The translations under genes were made by a program, and so were the position numbers. Below the pieces are notes generated by a model. The model did no database searches. It had not been told where the DNA came from and was given only the letters and a program-made list of their open reading frames with translations. Shown here piece after piece: positions 7,398-21,743 of a stretch of DNA of 64,000 nucleotides. Each line of letters starts with the position of its first letter. Position 1 is the stretch's first letter. Origin of the DNA: Fratercula arctica (taxonomy: Eukaryota > Chordata > Aves > Charadriiformes > Alcidae). Location: assembly GCA_947846985.1 (NCBI GenBank), contig CANTUZ010000004.1, positions 12,638,927-12,702,926 of the forward strand, read 5' to 3'.

Positions 7398-9673
7398 ACA
7401 CCCAAATCAGCCTAATGAAAACCCAGGGTTCTTTCCACAGCACAGTGATTTTCACACATGCAGGGTGTTTCTGGGATGTCGGTAAGCAACGCCGCAACGA
7501 CACTTCCCCTTAAGAAATACTACTAACGTTTACGGCCACCTGGCGTGGGTGATCTGGCAGGAGGAGGACAACACCCCAGAGCACAGGATCTCCAGCGGCT
7601 CAAGGATGAGAAAGGGGATTTTGTGTTATCATAGAGCTTCCCTGACCAGATGAACAGGCAACTAGATGCATAAATACTTTTGTTTCACGACCCGATCATT
7701 CAAAATTCAAACCCGAGAAATGAAACTGTTAAAAAGAGGAGTATTCTCATAAAACAGAGCAAGAATCAATAGCCTTCAAGCACTTGTAACCTAATCGAGG
7801 GACAGCCTGTGCAACATATGCCAAAGGGGAAAAATCCTTCGTAGCATAAGTATTGCAGCTGCTCGTGGCTTCAGATTAGATCAGTGCAAAGAGAAATGAT
7901 TACTGCAGTTACTGCTCTTATAGTTACTGCTTAATTAGGACCTAGGATTGAGGGGAAAAAGAAAAAAAGATAGCAGTTAAAACATTTTATCGTTTGAAAA
8001 GCAGGCGCTGAGCTCAGGGCACTGCTGTGCTTTCAAATTTATGTGAGAAAGAGGAGGTCCTCCAGTATCAACACACTGCAGCTGTAAAACTTCATATTTT
8101 TAAAGCCTCGTTATTTTCAGTTATAACTCACCTGTGATAATTTGCACTGAGATAAAAGAAAGCATTAAAAAAAAAAAAAGCTTATCTGGCTTAAGCGCGC
8201 GCAGGTAAGAACCAAAGCGATCGTAGCTTTTGGCTGCACGCTGGTAGCGCTTGCCTGTTTCCTGACCGCATCCTACTTCTCCCTCCATCTGCTGCCGTGC
8301 GCAGCTCAGACTCCCCTTGTCACTGCACCACGTGCCCGAACTTTCAGGGTAGCCACTGCCCCCCCAAGCCCGTGCCACAGGTGACTGCACAGACCGACCG
8401 CGGGCAGGACCTCCTCTGGTCACCGCGCAGTCCAAACCGAGCCCATTTTCACGGCACCGGTTACATGCAAAGCCACAAGTAGGTGCTGTGCTACGCAGAA
8501 TTGTTTTCCCCCCGATGTACAGCTCATAGGCTGCCCCCCAATAAGATTATAACTGCCTGAAGTAAGCAACTAGATCAAATCAAACCAGGAAAAAGCATTA
8601 ACCACACAACTGGGTTGGGCTGGTGACCTTTATTTTAATTTTCAAAGGCTGTTTAACAAAGAAACACATGACATCTTAAAACATCTAATACTTTAAGGTA
8701 ATCATTCTTAACTAGTGCTTACCCTTCATTTGCACAGGATCCAAGATCAAACCAAAGGCTCAATAACCTCCCAGACAATCCCAAGGCAGCTGTCTGCATT
8801 CAGTAAAAACACCAGACTTCAAATTTCATTTGACCACTAGCCAGAAGGACGCGTGTTTGCCTGTTGGACATAGCTATTAACGCTCTCCCATGCAGGGAAA
8901 AGGGTGCTTGCTTTTTCTGTGGTATAGGGATAACACATGTGTAAAGCTTAGGACCATGTGAAATTCCCCATGAAATTCCTAAGGTGGGAATTAAGGAAGG
9001 CTGGATGCAGAAAACTCTTTTTCCTAAATACTGGCAGCTTGCTATTTGTAGCCTTCCCAGTGAGTACTGTTGCGTACACCACTTCTCAATGCTATCCACT
9101 AAAAATAAACAGAAAAATAAAAGCACTCTTTCTCCTTCGAGTTCAAGCCTTACTTCCAACTATCAGTTCTACCCAGGATAAGGAATACCTATTTGGTGTT
9201 TGGGGATTATTTGTTACATTTTGGAAATTTGATGAGAATTCTCTATCACCCAGTCTCGAGGAGGGCACAAAGCTGGAAAAGGCCCATTAGTGCCTGCTGC
9301 CCCCCATTATACAGTACACTCACAAAATCTGTTCCAATTATTTGTAGCCCACCAGCCCCTTTCGTTTGAATCATTCATCACAGGGCAAAGACCATGGTAT
9401 CACTATGCAACTGCAACATATGATGCTCAACGTCTTTTCAGAGAGCTTTTCCGAAAGCACAGGGCTTAACCTGCCCAACGCTCAGAACAGCCCTGTTCTT
9501 CCATAAAAATCCACTCTGAAAACAGAACAAAAAGGTATAAGGTGCAATACTCTTTAGACTGATGAAATTATTCAAAGCAATGTTTCTAAAAATGATGCTC
9601 TCAAAATAAACCTCCAGCCTATGATGGCAGCTGGCATTGTACATAGCCTTTTATTGTTTCTCTCTAGTTGTTT

Positions 9674-9690
9674 CCCCCCCCCCCCCCCCC
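9674..9690 (+). repeat. C17 homopolymer
   Basis: This is an uninterrupted run of 17 C (17 G on the minus strand) about 2.9 kb upstream of the SLC7A11 start. Such runs can form G-quadruplex or i-motif structures and are prone to length error in sequencing. Confidence 0.9.
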
Positions 9691-11306
9691 AATTCATAGA
9701 CATTTTCCCTTGAACAAACATCGTAAAGCATAACCGAGATCATCACTGTGAAATGGTTTGCTTTTGAATCTCACCGTCAGCCCTGAACTACCTATCCAAT
9801 GTCTGCTTGAAACAGAAATCCTTACGGGCAGAGCCCCCGAGTCCTCCTACGCCTACACCCTGCAAAGAGCCAGCCCAAGGAGTCAGCTCACCGTGCTGGG
9901 TGCCTGCTGCCATCGGTGGGCTCTGGTCACCAGGACCAACTGCGCTGCTGGGACCTTTCAGTGTGTATAACATAACCTTTGCCAGCTGCACCGCACTACT
10001 CCAGCAGATCAAATACTTGAGCATCACGGGGAAAAACGGTACTACAGCATTTCACAGGATGAACATGCCTGATACAGGAGCACCCCCGTTTTTCACACCA
10101 GTAGAGCTTGTGCCAAATACCCGGACACAGCTGTACCTCCGATTCCAAAGAAGCTACAATTTTGATATTTCCCCTGGGGAATGTTACAAAACACACATAC
10201 ACAAAGCATTCCCCTTTACAAGAACACTACAACGCACACACAGCAAAATGAAGGACCTAAAATACAAGCCTGGACTTGAGTTTCCACTTCTCAAGCCCAC
10301 AAAATCTTCTTAATTTCTAGGTGTAGCGAGCATACCTTGTCAATCCCTCCGGGCATGTGTGTATCAGCATATTGCATCGAACAAATCCAAAGAGTCACAA
10401 GCCAAACCTCCAGGCCACACATTGCACACTGACTAGAGACACGGGAGTCAAAAAGGAAGTATATCAACACTGAAGAGGCGAGGAAAGCCCCAAAGTCTTT
10501 TGTGTGGGTGGCGTGGCATGAAAAAGTTGTTTAGAAAACCAAGCTGAGTCTTCTCTGTATAATGCCAAGCTGTTTGTGAGCCTCAGAAAGCAGCCCTGTA
10601 GGAAGGCGGTAGTCTGGTTTCAAATGTCAAAGGAAGGCAAAATACCTAAAAGTATTTGCTACATGTAGAAAATCTAGCATTGAAAAGTTTTAACTGGGGA
10701 TTTTCTGCTCCTTTTGTAATGTTGAGAAATACTTTGATAGCATCGAGGGGAAAAAAAAAATAATCTAAAGTCATTTAAGAGCTAAGGTGTTATTGCCAAT
10801 TAAATGAGAATAGTATCACCATGAAGCATATAAAAATCTCAGTAGTAAGTTATAATGCAAAACTAGAACTGTGAGAAGACTAAAACAATTTGTTATTGTC
10901 TCTACTACAGGTCAAAGCTAAAAATGGAATTACTGAGAATGTCGGGGGGAGTGTTATTTTGAAGTCAGAGACTCACAAATTACTTGCTTAATTATTTTGC
11001 ATTCCACTTTGTGCCGGATACAAAGAAGATATTTAGAAGAAAAACAAAACATGAGAAGGAATGAAATACACATCCAGCTCAGAGGATTAAAAAATAAGAC
11101 AAAATCCTATAAGAAATCCAAGAGCAATTCAAGTGTTATTTCTTGTATGTTCAGCAAAAATCTTCCAACAAAATGCCTATGCAGCCAGCAAATAGAAATC
11201 TGGTTCCAAGAAGACTGCAGACAACGATAGCATTTTAGAAGGCAAATACTTCTGAAAGTTTCCTTGTCTCCAGTTTGCTGATAGCTGCCAGTCAATTTTC
11301 AGCTGG

Positions 11307-11342
11307 AAAAATAAAAAAAAAAAAAAATAAAAAAAAAAAAAA
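11307..11342 (+). repeat. A-rich low-complexity tract
   Basis: About 36 bases are nearly all A, broken by single T. It lies about 100 bp before the T30 run, so the two are in inverted orientation and could pair. Confidence 0.85.
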
Positions 11343-11432
11343 GGGATTCCAGAAATCCCTCCTATTTTTCTCACTATTAAAGCTTTATTCCAAAAACCAT
11401 GATGACTTCAGCTGACAGAGTTTGACGCTTTA

Positions 11433-11436
<4 letters not shown>

Positions 11437-11466
<30 letters not shown>
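11437..11466 (+). repeat. Poly(T) run, 30 bases
   Basis: This is the longest homopolymer in the window. No retroelement body is recognisable next to it on either side. Confidence 0.9.
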
Positions 11467-11469
<3 letters not shown>

Positions 11470-14400
11470 CAGACAAGAATCAGTATCACCTGGTACCAAG
11501 CAAGAAAGCTCCACATGAGAGAAAGCCAATTCTCACTGCAGACCTGTGTATGTGGAAACATTACTGTGTTTTTCACTATCTCATTTTTCACGTTCAGGAT
11601 ATATGCAGTTAGAACCTAAGCAATGCTGTACATAAATATTATTCTTGAGTTTTCTGCGTTTGCACTTCTCATCATCAGAACAAGACAAAAATTTTCAGAA
11701 CCCCTATGTTATTGTTCCTCAGCTGTTAGATTCAAGCATTGAGATACCCCTCAGCTTTCAAGAAATCAAGACCCCAGGGTAACTTTCCGTCAAAACTGCC
11801 TGTGCCAGATACCTGGCACAATGGCGAGATTGCTGTCGGCTTCAGGGAGTCAGGATTTTACTCGAGCTGTCTCAGGCTAGGCTGGGCACGTGAACAGAAT
11901 TAATCAGCACTTCTGAAAAAGAAAAAAAAAAAAAAAAAAAAGGTTTTCTAACCAAAAAATAAAAAAATCAAGATAGGGACAGACTTAGCCCTGAGAACGT
12001 TTTTTCCTAGCTTATTTCTCCATTTTCCTGATGAGAATTCTTCACACTAGATAAAAAGCTTATAACGTGAAGAAATAATACAACTGCCTAGATTATCAAA
12101 TTTAGGCGTGGCTATTTAATTACTCCCTGTTCGCTTTTATTGTATTTTTCATATAGTTTATAAAGTATCATGTATACAAGAAACAGGATCCTGGGGCATT
12201 TGTCTTACTCCTCTACTTGGCCAGGCCCTATACTTTATGTGAATCATGTTTTTCTGCTATGAATCAAATCATTCTTTTTTTAAAAGGGTTAATGATACTT
12301 ATCCCAAATCACAGGTGTGACGGACGGAGTCAGCCAATGAATTCTGTTACCAACATAATCTTTCCAAAATCTTGGAAAGGGGAATTTAATGAATTTAAGC
12401 AAAGTTTTGATTTACTGACCACTCTATGTGGAAATCTTTCAGATCACTTGTCTTAATCTGAACTCCAGTTCCTTATTCTCACCTGTAACAGAAGGTCACC
12501 CTTCTTTTCTGGCAGGTTTAGCACGCTCATTCCCCTCCTGTAGCATACAACTTAGGCTAGATGGAGCATACATTCAAAGTTATTTGATTTTTTTCTGAAG
12601 CAGAAAACTACGCTCTTACCCAAGAATAATTGTAATGGGATTTTTAGTTCCCTTCTCATTCCTCTCTCAATTGCCAGCCGCAGCAATACTTGCATCTATG
12701 GATTTCTCTTTTGGTTCATTTAATGCAGCTTTTTGTCTGGAGACCAAAACAAGTCTTGGCTGCCGCCCCTTACAGGTCACGAACGCAATAAGGTCAGGCT
12801 CCAGTCAATAAACTGCCAGGTGGTTAGGGCTTCTTTAGCACCAGCAGCAACGGCACAGCACGTGCATCGAGAGAGACAGACAGAAGAGTCTCAATCAAGG
12901 GTTGAAGCGGTGACAGAGTTTACCACAAGTAGGGATTAAACTGCAGAAAACCAAAAGCACGCGTGCAGAAATGCTTCGCTGGTGATTGATGGTCAATCAT
13001 TCACACTGTCATCGTAAATTAGCATTGAAATGCGGTCTATGGATCCTACAGGGAATCATTTTATTGGCATCTAAATGCGCATACTATGTCTTCTTGAAGT
13101 ATTAAAAACTCCATCAGAAAGAGCACTCGTTTGGAGCGCTGCCAAGGTGCTTCAGCAGTTTGTGCTAGTGCAGCTCCATATATTATTCCCACATTTCAAT
13201 AGAAAGATGGATCTTAGTGCTGAGCTCAGCCTCTGTTTCTTCTTTGAGAGCCAAGTTCCTCTTTTCTGCACTCACAATATATTCTTCAGAGACACTGTCT
13301 GTTCAAGCTTAGTAATTTTATCATGTTTTGTGATACCAGTAAGATGATCATGAAGCCATCATAAAGCAGACACATGCATTGTGTAGGCACGAGAAGGGTA
13401 TCTCTCTCTTGTCTACCCTAGACTTTAACGTTTTGTGTGAATCAGTTACCATGTCAGAAATCTGCCCTCTCCCTCCTCACCACATCTGCAGGGAGGGTAC
13501 AGGTTGTCCAGAGTCTTAGAAGTCTCCAGGACAACAAAAAGTGGTGACATGGGTTTCTAACTTCATTTCAAATTCATGCTTCGCATATAAGCTTACAAAC
13601 GACCAACAGCTCAGCCCCCTCCTGTGTACCAAATTCTAGCCTTTTTCCATCCCTCCCACATAAACTCCTCCAAAGACTAAAACAGAAAGCTTTTCTACCA
13701 AATGCCTCCACTTTATCATAGGCTCTTTTACATCAAATGAGACATTGATTTCAGTGGTTTTTCTTCTTTGTTAGTATCTTGTTTGCACTTCAAGAAGGAA
13801 AGTTGAGAGGACTCTGTAAAAGCACACTTTGAGGACTTCTGCCTTAAAAAAAAATGATATAAGCAATACTGCTCACACTTTTCCAGAGGGTCCGGAATGC
13901 TTGCCACAGAGAAGGGTTCAATGGGACAAAAGATTCCTTCTCCTCCCATGCATACGTTCCACTGAAATTTGGAGCCAATCCATAGAGTAGAAAATGTATA
14001 TAGTCAGCTGTCGCTACAGCAAAAGCAAATCCTGCCCGTTGCATAACCTGTCACACGCAGAGGGGACCTTCCCCTTAAGTATACAATCCTGAGTATATAG
14101 ACATCTCCGTTACAGGGTACCCCATCAGCTTTATGAGCCAAAGTACAAACTGTACTTGAGTAAAAACAGTACATGAAGTTAACTATCATCATTTTCCAGT
14201 AGCACAGTATCTCCCTGTAAAAGGTACTCCTTCTGCATACAGAAGGCTCAAAGAGGGACTACAGAAAGGTGCTGCACTGTAAATCGTGTGAACGCTTCCC
14301 AGAGAATAGGTCCAAGTGCCACAGAAACTTAAGTCAGGGGGCTCCTGGTATCCATTTCTATTCAAGTTACGCAATGCAAGCTTTTATTTATTCTTAATTT

Positions 14401-16546
14401 AAACAAAAAAAAAAAGGAATAAATGTTTATTTGGACAGGCATATAGTCTAAGCAGAGAGAGGATGCTTATCATCTGGGTATATTTTTTATTAATAATTAA
14501 CTAACTTCAATTTATTAAACCCTTTCAGAGAAACTAGGGAAAATATCCCAATTCAGTTTTCTGAAAACAACACAGATTTAAAGGGACCGCCTCAGACATG
14601 ACAGTAATGAGTTTGGTACGTGAGGAATATCTTGCCATTAGAAATTGCTTTATTTTCATTTTTCATCTTTATTTCTCACCTTTTCTCCCACTAAAACCAC
14701 ACTCTCTAAATTCTGAGCTAAAGTAGGAATCATTCAGAATTTCCTCTTATTTTTCCATGACCCTTTCCAGGGGGCAATGAATGCCCATGTCTCAGTGAAT
14801 CTCAATGAATAGTGTAGAATTCACTCTTTGATCCAGGTACCCATCATTATCCCAGATAGCTTGGGTAAACCTACACTAAGCAAAGCTGTTTAATCCAGAG
14901 ATTTTTATTCTTCTGCTGTGGGACTGGCTTCGGTGCTCCTTTTATCATCAAGGAACAACAGAAGAGGCACTAACAGTCAAAATACCAAAAAGTACCAACA
15001 GATCCTGTAGCCAGAGTAGAGAGTTTTTTGATGGGCTCTCCTCTTCGTACAGACAGCCTTGCTAATCTTCACAGAATGGAGGATATCACCATGAAGCACA
15101 GCGCAAAGGACTGAAAGGTCAAAGTAGTAAAGAATTTTATTTTACAGAATGTATTTCAGATTATATTTCTAATATTGCTTCTCCTGACAAAAGCTATTCT
15201 GAACACACTGGGAGACAAAATAGAAATTCATCCTCCTGACAATTACTCTGTCAGAGAACTGGAAATGAGAAATGATACTCTGAGCCACTGTCCATCTTCC
15301 TAACTCTCTCTTCATCTCTCCATGAAGAGTACAAAGTCCAGTTTTCCTGGAACAGTTCCTGTTCCTCTTCTCTTCTGCATGGCACACACGTGCAGCCATG
15401 TGTTTTGAAACTTCTGCATCAACACAGCGGAGCCACAGTGACAGATGGCTCTCCCCAAGATTTGGGCTTGGTGAACTTATCCCACCCCAGCATTATCTAT
15501 CCACGTACATGAAATCCACCTCTATAAGATTCAGGATCTCCTAATAAGTGAATTCATCTTGTTCGATCTGAAAATGAAGTAATCTTCCCACTCCAAACAG
15601 TGCAATGTATTATCTGCTTGGGCAGTACATTTTCTTTGGATTTAAACAAACAATATAAATGCCATTTTCAATCACTTAGACTAAAGACTGAAGCTAAAAC
15701 TCCTCACCTCACATACGCCAGGGGCAGAACTTCTCCCATAACCTCTTATGCTACACTGAGCATAATAAATTCATATAACATGAAATCACAATATGCCAAG
15801 ATGTCTTGTCAAAGGAAGCTGCAACTCCTTGGGGTAAAAGACCCGTGCATTTTTATTTCCTCTCGCATGGCCTTGCATTTGCTTCCTCTTCTCCAATTCT
15901 GATAATCACTGACTTGGGAGGGCAGAGAGCAGAGAGAAAGGTGGGGAGGAAAGCCAGGAATTGTGCCAACCTCTGCTTTGAAAAAGTTGTTTTCTTTATT
16001 TTGGCAGTAAATTTTTGCATTAGCTTTCTTGCATTCCATAACTGTAGCTATCACTGACTTGGTTTGTAAGGGGAAATTGTCAGAGTATGCAAAAGTAATT
16101 CCAAAGCTAAAAAGCAGGAATGATTCAGCCTCTATATTCTGGATTTTCATATGTCTGTTGGCAGTTTCTGTAATTGAAGCAGCAGATTCAAAACTCAGCA
16201 CCACAAAAATATATAATGAGGTGTAACAGTACAAAAGTTTACTGGGTTAAAAGGAAACCTGCAACTGTTTTGTTCAGCATGTAAAGCCTGAAAGCAAAAA
16301 ATAAAAAAATAAAAACCTGGTAACAGAATCAAATATGCATCGATTTGGTTTTTCCTTGAAAATAAAATGTCCAGGTGCTTAGCTATCACCCAGAAAGTGA
16401 ACATTTTGGCACACCAGGGAGTATGCGAGCATGAATGAAGGGACTATTGTCTCCTTTCTCTGCAACCGGTTGACAGGCTACTCTCCGTGTGTATTTTAGC
16501 AGGGCCTAGGGATTATATGCCCTTGTCCCTGTTCAGAGATGAAAAG

Positions 16547-16574
16547 AGCCAGCCATACCCAGCCAGCCATACCC
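16547..16574 (+). repeat. Perfect 14-bp tandem duplication
   Basis: AGCCAGCCATACCC is repeated exactly twice. It is non-coding as far as I can see and probably a replication-slippage product. Confidence 0.9.
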
Positions 16575-19195
16575 AAGGCATTGCTCTCAGGACTGCAAGA
16601 CAGAAACAGCAGCCAAAATGGCAGGCAGGTACCAGCACCACTCCAGCACCATCAGTGCAGAATTAAAAAAATCCCTCTATTTCAGTGGTCACTTTGTAGC
16701 GTAGCCTATCAACTTCAGGTTCAGAATCTGCCCCTGCATAGACCTATTGGCAACATCTATCAAGTTAAGAAAGGGATGCCTCTTTCCTCCAGAGAAGACA
16801 GGTGTGCAATTTAAACCTCTTGGTTACCGAAATCTCTTTCCTACCTAGCTGCCAGTCAGCTTTGCACAGTAACCTGATAACACGAAGTGCAGTACAACGC
16901 CTCTGGTACTTAAAATTAAGATGCTGGTTACATTTATGCTCGGTACTTAACTTTATCTGCATGGCTTTTCTGCTTCCATACTCCTCTTCTGATTTGAAAT
17001 TACAGAAATTTATCTGCATTCAGGGCTTCTCGATATATTCTTTTTGGTTCTTTTTCTGTTCATCAGAAGGATATTTTCATCTTCTAGAGTCTGACAGCAT
17101 CCTGAAGAGCAAAACATTATAAACAGATTACAAGCAGTGTGCATTCAAATAAATTACATGTTTAAATGCATCAGTTAAATTATAATGCTCAATTAGACAG
17201 CTAATTATGTTGAAAATGCAGTTGTGTGCATAAATTGATGGCCACTCCCCCAGCCTGCCTGGCTGCTTCCACTCATGTATTGTCCCTTTAAAGTTTTGTC
17301 TTTCAAACGTCACCTGGCGTGAGGTTTATCTAAGTGTGGTTATACACTGCTTTACTGTTACTTCATTTTGAAAAAATTCATTTCAAATACAATTCAACAT
17401 TCACACTGAGTTTTACTACCTGCTATCAGAATTTTAGTGACAGTAGGATTCGTGGACCAGGCTCCCAGGCTTCTTGAGGTCCCATCCCCAAAGGGCTTTC
17501 CCTCTGCTTGTGATGTCTCAGTTTCCAGGATGCTTTTTAATCATTCTCACTGTATCATTTTACAAGGAAAAAATAAACCTTCTTTTAAATTAACATGCAC
17601 ATGTGAATTTTACAGATGACCTTTCGAGTTAACAAAGAAGCTGTGTGTGAAACTGTAACTGACACATTTATATTTATAAAACACAGTATTAAAATTTCCA
17701 TTGCACTCATTAATACTAGCTAGGACCTGGAAACCAAGTAGGAAGAAGAGTCTGTCAGCATCAATTAATCAAAGTTTGATTTAAGGATGGTAAAACACAT
17801 CCTCATACATATTCGTGATACCTCATCCCACAATAATCATGCAAAATAGATCTTTTCAGAGATATTCTCCATGTTTCACCCTTCATTCCATTTCTATAGG
17901 TTTACAACATTTATTGGCAACAAATCTAACCGAAGCATTTATACACAGCAAATCCAAGCTCTCATAATTGATGAGATCTGTGAAGAGGCTGAATGACTTG
18001 TTTAGTGTTTCCAGACAGTTACACATCTCATTTCTTACAATATGAAAGGAATCATCAGTAAAGTTCATAAGTATCCCTGTGTTAAAAATTTAGGCAAAAT
18101 GAAGACAGTATGATGCCACCAAAGAGATAAAAATAAACTCCACTTGAGCACAGCGTACAGTAGCATTCCAGGCAGTCAGCTCTTCTTTTCAGTTTTTATG
18201 CTTAGATAATAGAGGAAAATTAATGGTGGGGGAAAAAACCCAAACCCGACCATTTTCTTTCTTTTCTAGCGTTTTGATCTTTCTTCTGAATTGTCAGAGG
18301 TTTTATTTTTAAGGTCTAAAATCATCGTCATATAATTTCTCCATACTGTCAAGCCTTATGAGCTATAATTGTTTGTGAAAGTGTTCTCAGTAAGCCCATA
18401 TTTCCTGATAATCCATTTAAGATACCTCCCAGTAAAGAAAAAACAACTGAAATAACCTCGCGTCTGTAGCTCTGGGCATATATGGTAGTAAAACCCAGCT
18501 CCTTGAGACATCTAAAATTAATCTGGGTAAGTACTGCAAATGACAATGTATGAACCTACTCCAACTTTGACAACACAAGAGACAAAATGATTTATTGTAC
18601 TACTTTTTTCTTTTTTTTTTTTAAATTTGTTACCTCTACGGTCATTTGAGAGGGAGAGCCTTCATAATTATGCTCTACTTTGTCCTTTCAGGACTTGTAG
18701 GACCTTCTCTGAAATATCTCACCATCTGAAATCAGGGAATTCCAGGGTTTGTTTTTTATGGCGCATGCTATAAAATTATTAAATTCCACTTTGAAACTAA
18801 AAATCTGTTTAAGTCTCTTTTCAAAAATGGCATTAAAATCCACACATCAATTTCTGACACGTCATTTTGAACCATGGTACAACAGACTATTTGAAATATA
18901 TAGAAGCAGGGTTGGTATTTATCATTTGGTCCTAGGTCTCTGAACAGTACCAGTCTGCCAGCCAAAGAGTTTGAGAGTGACACTGAGAGGGCTAGAAACT
19001 GCTTAGAGGTTTTCAAATGTTCTTATGACTGTCACTAAGCTCACTGCTCTGCAACAGATTGAAAAATGCGAGAGGTTTTCCAGCTGAAGTCACGTGTGTG
19101 TTAAAGAGGATTAATACGAACAGCCAACTAGCAAATACCGGTTTCTTTCTTTCCACTTTTTTAATCCTCCTTTCTTTCTATCCTGCAATAAAACC

Positions 19196-19216
19196 TTTTT
19201 TTTTTTTTTTTTTTTT
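19196..19216 (+). repeat. Poly(T) run, 21 bases
   Basis: An uninterrupted T run in pyrimidine-rich sequence (TTTCTTTC blocks precede it). No element boundary is seen. Confidence 0.85.
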
Positions 19217-20350
19217 AACCTATTCTATATATTTTCCTCCTTTTGGAATAATGCATAAAGGAAGCTGGAAGTCTTTTAACAGATGCATCTAGCACAATGA
19301 AATTCTGTGCTACAGACCCTGAGGATGCAGACTGCGTAGTAAATCTCACTCGAAGCAGAGAGTATTAAATCATAGAACCACTGCAACAACTCAGGGGCAC
19401 AACTGCCCATTTACACAATTCAGTTGTTTCGTGCTTATCTCTGCATTCTCTCCCATCCCCAGTGTGTGTATATCAACAAAACCTGTTTGGTCAGAAAAAC
19501 CCCTTTGGCTTAGCATCCAAGGCCATTGCAGACAGAAGTACAAGAGAAATGCTTTGGGTGAATCACACTGAAAAGCAGCCTTTGGAGTGACACACCTCCA
19601 CCAAGGCACAACGCAGCACCGCTGCTCTGGGACGTGGTGCAGCCTCGTCCCACCAGCTGGCCAGCTTTCACTTTCATCTACATCTCCAAAACATTAATGA
19701 CATCACGGTTTGGCCCAGTTCCAGAATTATTGTTCACACACAGTAAGTTGCCTGAGTATGGCAAGAAAATTGGAAAAACAAACATTGTAACTAACGTATC
19801 TCACCGTTTTTCCAGGTTTGGATAGTTTAATCAATTGGTTACATATTTCTTCATGTTGAAGCCTTTCCGTGATAACCTGACATGTTCCCTTGGTGCACTC
19901 CCAACTAAAAGTTACGGGAAAGACAAAACACAAAGTCTTTTTTCTAGCAGAAAAAAAGCGAGACTAGAGGTCTGTGGTTAATACCGAGCCAGTATTATTC
20001 ACCTTTCTCTTCCAGGAACATTTCTTTTCACAACAAAGTAGTCATTTCTGTTACCTCATTAACTGCTGTATACCACCAGCTCAATGCCACCACCACAGCA
20101 GTTCTCCACGGTTCCCCAACAAACACCATCCTCCTGCAGGCCACGAAGTGTCAACTACAGCTGCAGTCCCAAGGTTTCTTGACACAAGAGTTGCATCTGA
20201 ATTATCACTATTTGAATTGCCAGAACACATCTCCACCATGAGTTTGCGTAAGCCCTTTTCAGACACACTTCAACTCTGGAGAGAAAAAGGTCATTTTCTT
20301 TATTTTTGCTTTAATTTTTTTCTTTTGTTTTAGACCACCCACTCATATGA

Positions 20351-20422
20351 AAAAAAAAAAAAAAACAAAAAAACCCAAAAAACCAAAACACAACAACAAC
20401 AAAAAAATAAAGACAAAAAACC
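20351..20422 (+). repeat. A/C-rich low-complexity tract
   Basis: An A15 block is followed by AAAC, CCC and CAACAACAAC units. It is the inverse-strand equivalent of the T/G tracts at 4928-5015 and 53921-53989. Confidence 0.85.
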
Positions 20423-21743
20423 ACATTGTGCTCCTTAAATTCCCTGCTTTCAGATTAGAGGGAAGTTTTCTAAGATGTATTTTTCAACAACTTCCAGGAA
20501 AACATATGAAAAAAGAAAAAACACCAACAAATCTTGTTCTTCACTGATTTCTATCCTGGGATTTTTTTTTCCATTAACGTCGTTGAATATAATTCACAAA
20601 GCAATTTGACATCTGCATGCACTTAAACTATGAACATCTCAACATTTCCCTTTTAAATTCCTCAGGAAGTAGTGGTCAGATTTAAATGCCAAAGATGAGG
20701 AAGATAAATTTCTGAATGGGACCTCTGAGAGACAGATTATAGCACATTCTAACTATTACGTTAAGTTTTCTCCAGGTGGAAAAAAGGTCAAAGGTAAAAG
20801 AGACCCCTGAGTCTCTTACACCGTTCATTTAGGTCAGAAATCTTTGTAGTGCTTAAATATTTCAAACTAATTCCCCCAGAAAACCTCACACAAGTAGTAT
20901 TTCACATTTCTCTCGAAGCACAAAGCTGGCTGAGCCAGTCTGAGCTGTAGATAGGAAAAAGTGATACGTTAGTACAGTGAGAGACTGATCTCACTAGACT
21001 TACACTTTAGTGAAATTTCTTCTTCTTCTTCTGCCCTTTTGTGAGCGAACTTGATTTGGGCCAACTCTGCGCTCAGATATGGCTCCAAAAATGGGGTAAT
21101 TTGCATGTCAGAATAAAATAAGCAGGATTTTTTCCACCGCAGTTGTGTCATTTCTTTTAATTAATATAGTCTTCGTTCAGTTACCTTACACCAGAGAGTC
21201 TATCTATGTTTCAGAGCTTAATGAGCACATAACACCCTTCGAGAGATACCTATTTGCTGTGTTTAAGGCATTAACTATTGGATTGTTATTCAGTTCTCAG
21301 AGAGCTCTTAAACTCCTGCTTATTCAGGTAGAGTTTTCTAGACATAAAAAGCACCACTTCAGCAGACTATCAGTCATGAATTTTTTCAATATGTATCCAA
21401 TAGCAAATTAAAAAAAAACCAACATTCAGAGAGATTTCACAGATCAAAATTTAGCAGATCCCTCATTTTGAAGCAAATAACATGCGTACACTGAAATGGG
21501 TAACTCTACTGTTACTCCCAGTACGTAGGTTATGCGTGAAAAACAGAGAAACCAAACTAAAAGGAATCAAAATTCATCTCCATGTTCTCCTGCGAGGAGA
21601 CAGGGATGAAGGTCCACAAGCAGCCTCTTGCATCCAGCTCTTCAAAAAACAAGTGAGTTGGCTGCACTACAACCTCTGTCACGAACCATCAAGAAAATGC
21701 TGAACCTTATAATATAAACCACTTCCACTGCGAAAGTCACTCT

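Larger units (their letters stand above)
6918..8480. other. Proximal upstream flank of SLC7A11, no gene seen
   Basis: This is likely promoter-proximal sequence. It holds the T22 run, a CCAAT motif near 7055-7060, a CRE-like TACGTCAT at 7196-7203, the inverted-repeat cluster at 7243-7275 and the X-box at 7385-7397. CpG is somewhat more frequent around 8190-8460 (GCGCGCGC at about 8194-8203). The open frame on the minus strand at 8121-8435 looks like no known protein. Confidence 0.6.
8481..12000. other. Intergenic, no gene recognised
   Basis: This stretch holds the C17 run, A-rich and T30 tracts and an A-rich block at 11916-11941. The longest open frame in the window (9807-10313, plus, 168 codons) is here. 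Its product is proline-rich at the start and matches no family I know, and it has overlapping frames on both strands, so I treat it as non-coding. Confidence 0.6.
12001..20350. other. Intergenic, no gene recognised
   Basis: A+T-rich unique-looking sequence with short open frames only. Features noted are the 14-bp tandem at 16547, the T21 run at 19196, and a homeodomain-motif-rich stretch around 17130-17300 (several TAAT/ATTA cores and an E-box CACCTG) that could be a conserved non-coding element. Confidence 0.55.

Noticed and set aside
9807..10313. Longest open frame in the window (168 codons, plus strand)
   Set aside because: Other frames on both strands are open over the same bases, the product has no recognisable domain, and no promoter, splice or poly(A) context supports it. 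An open frame of this length is expected somewhere in 64 kb.
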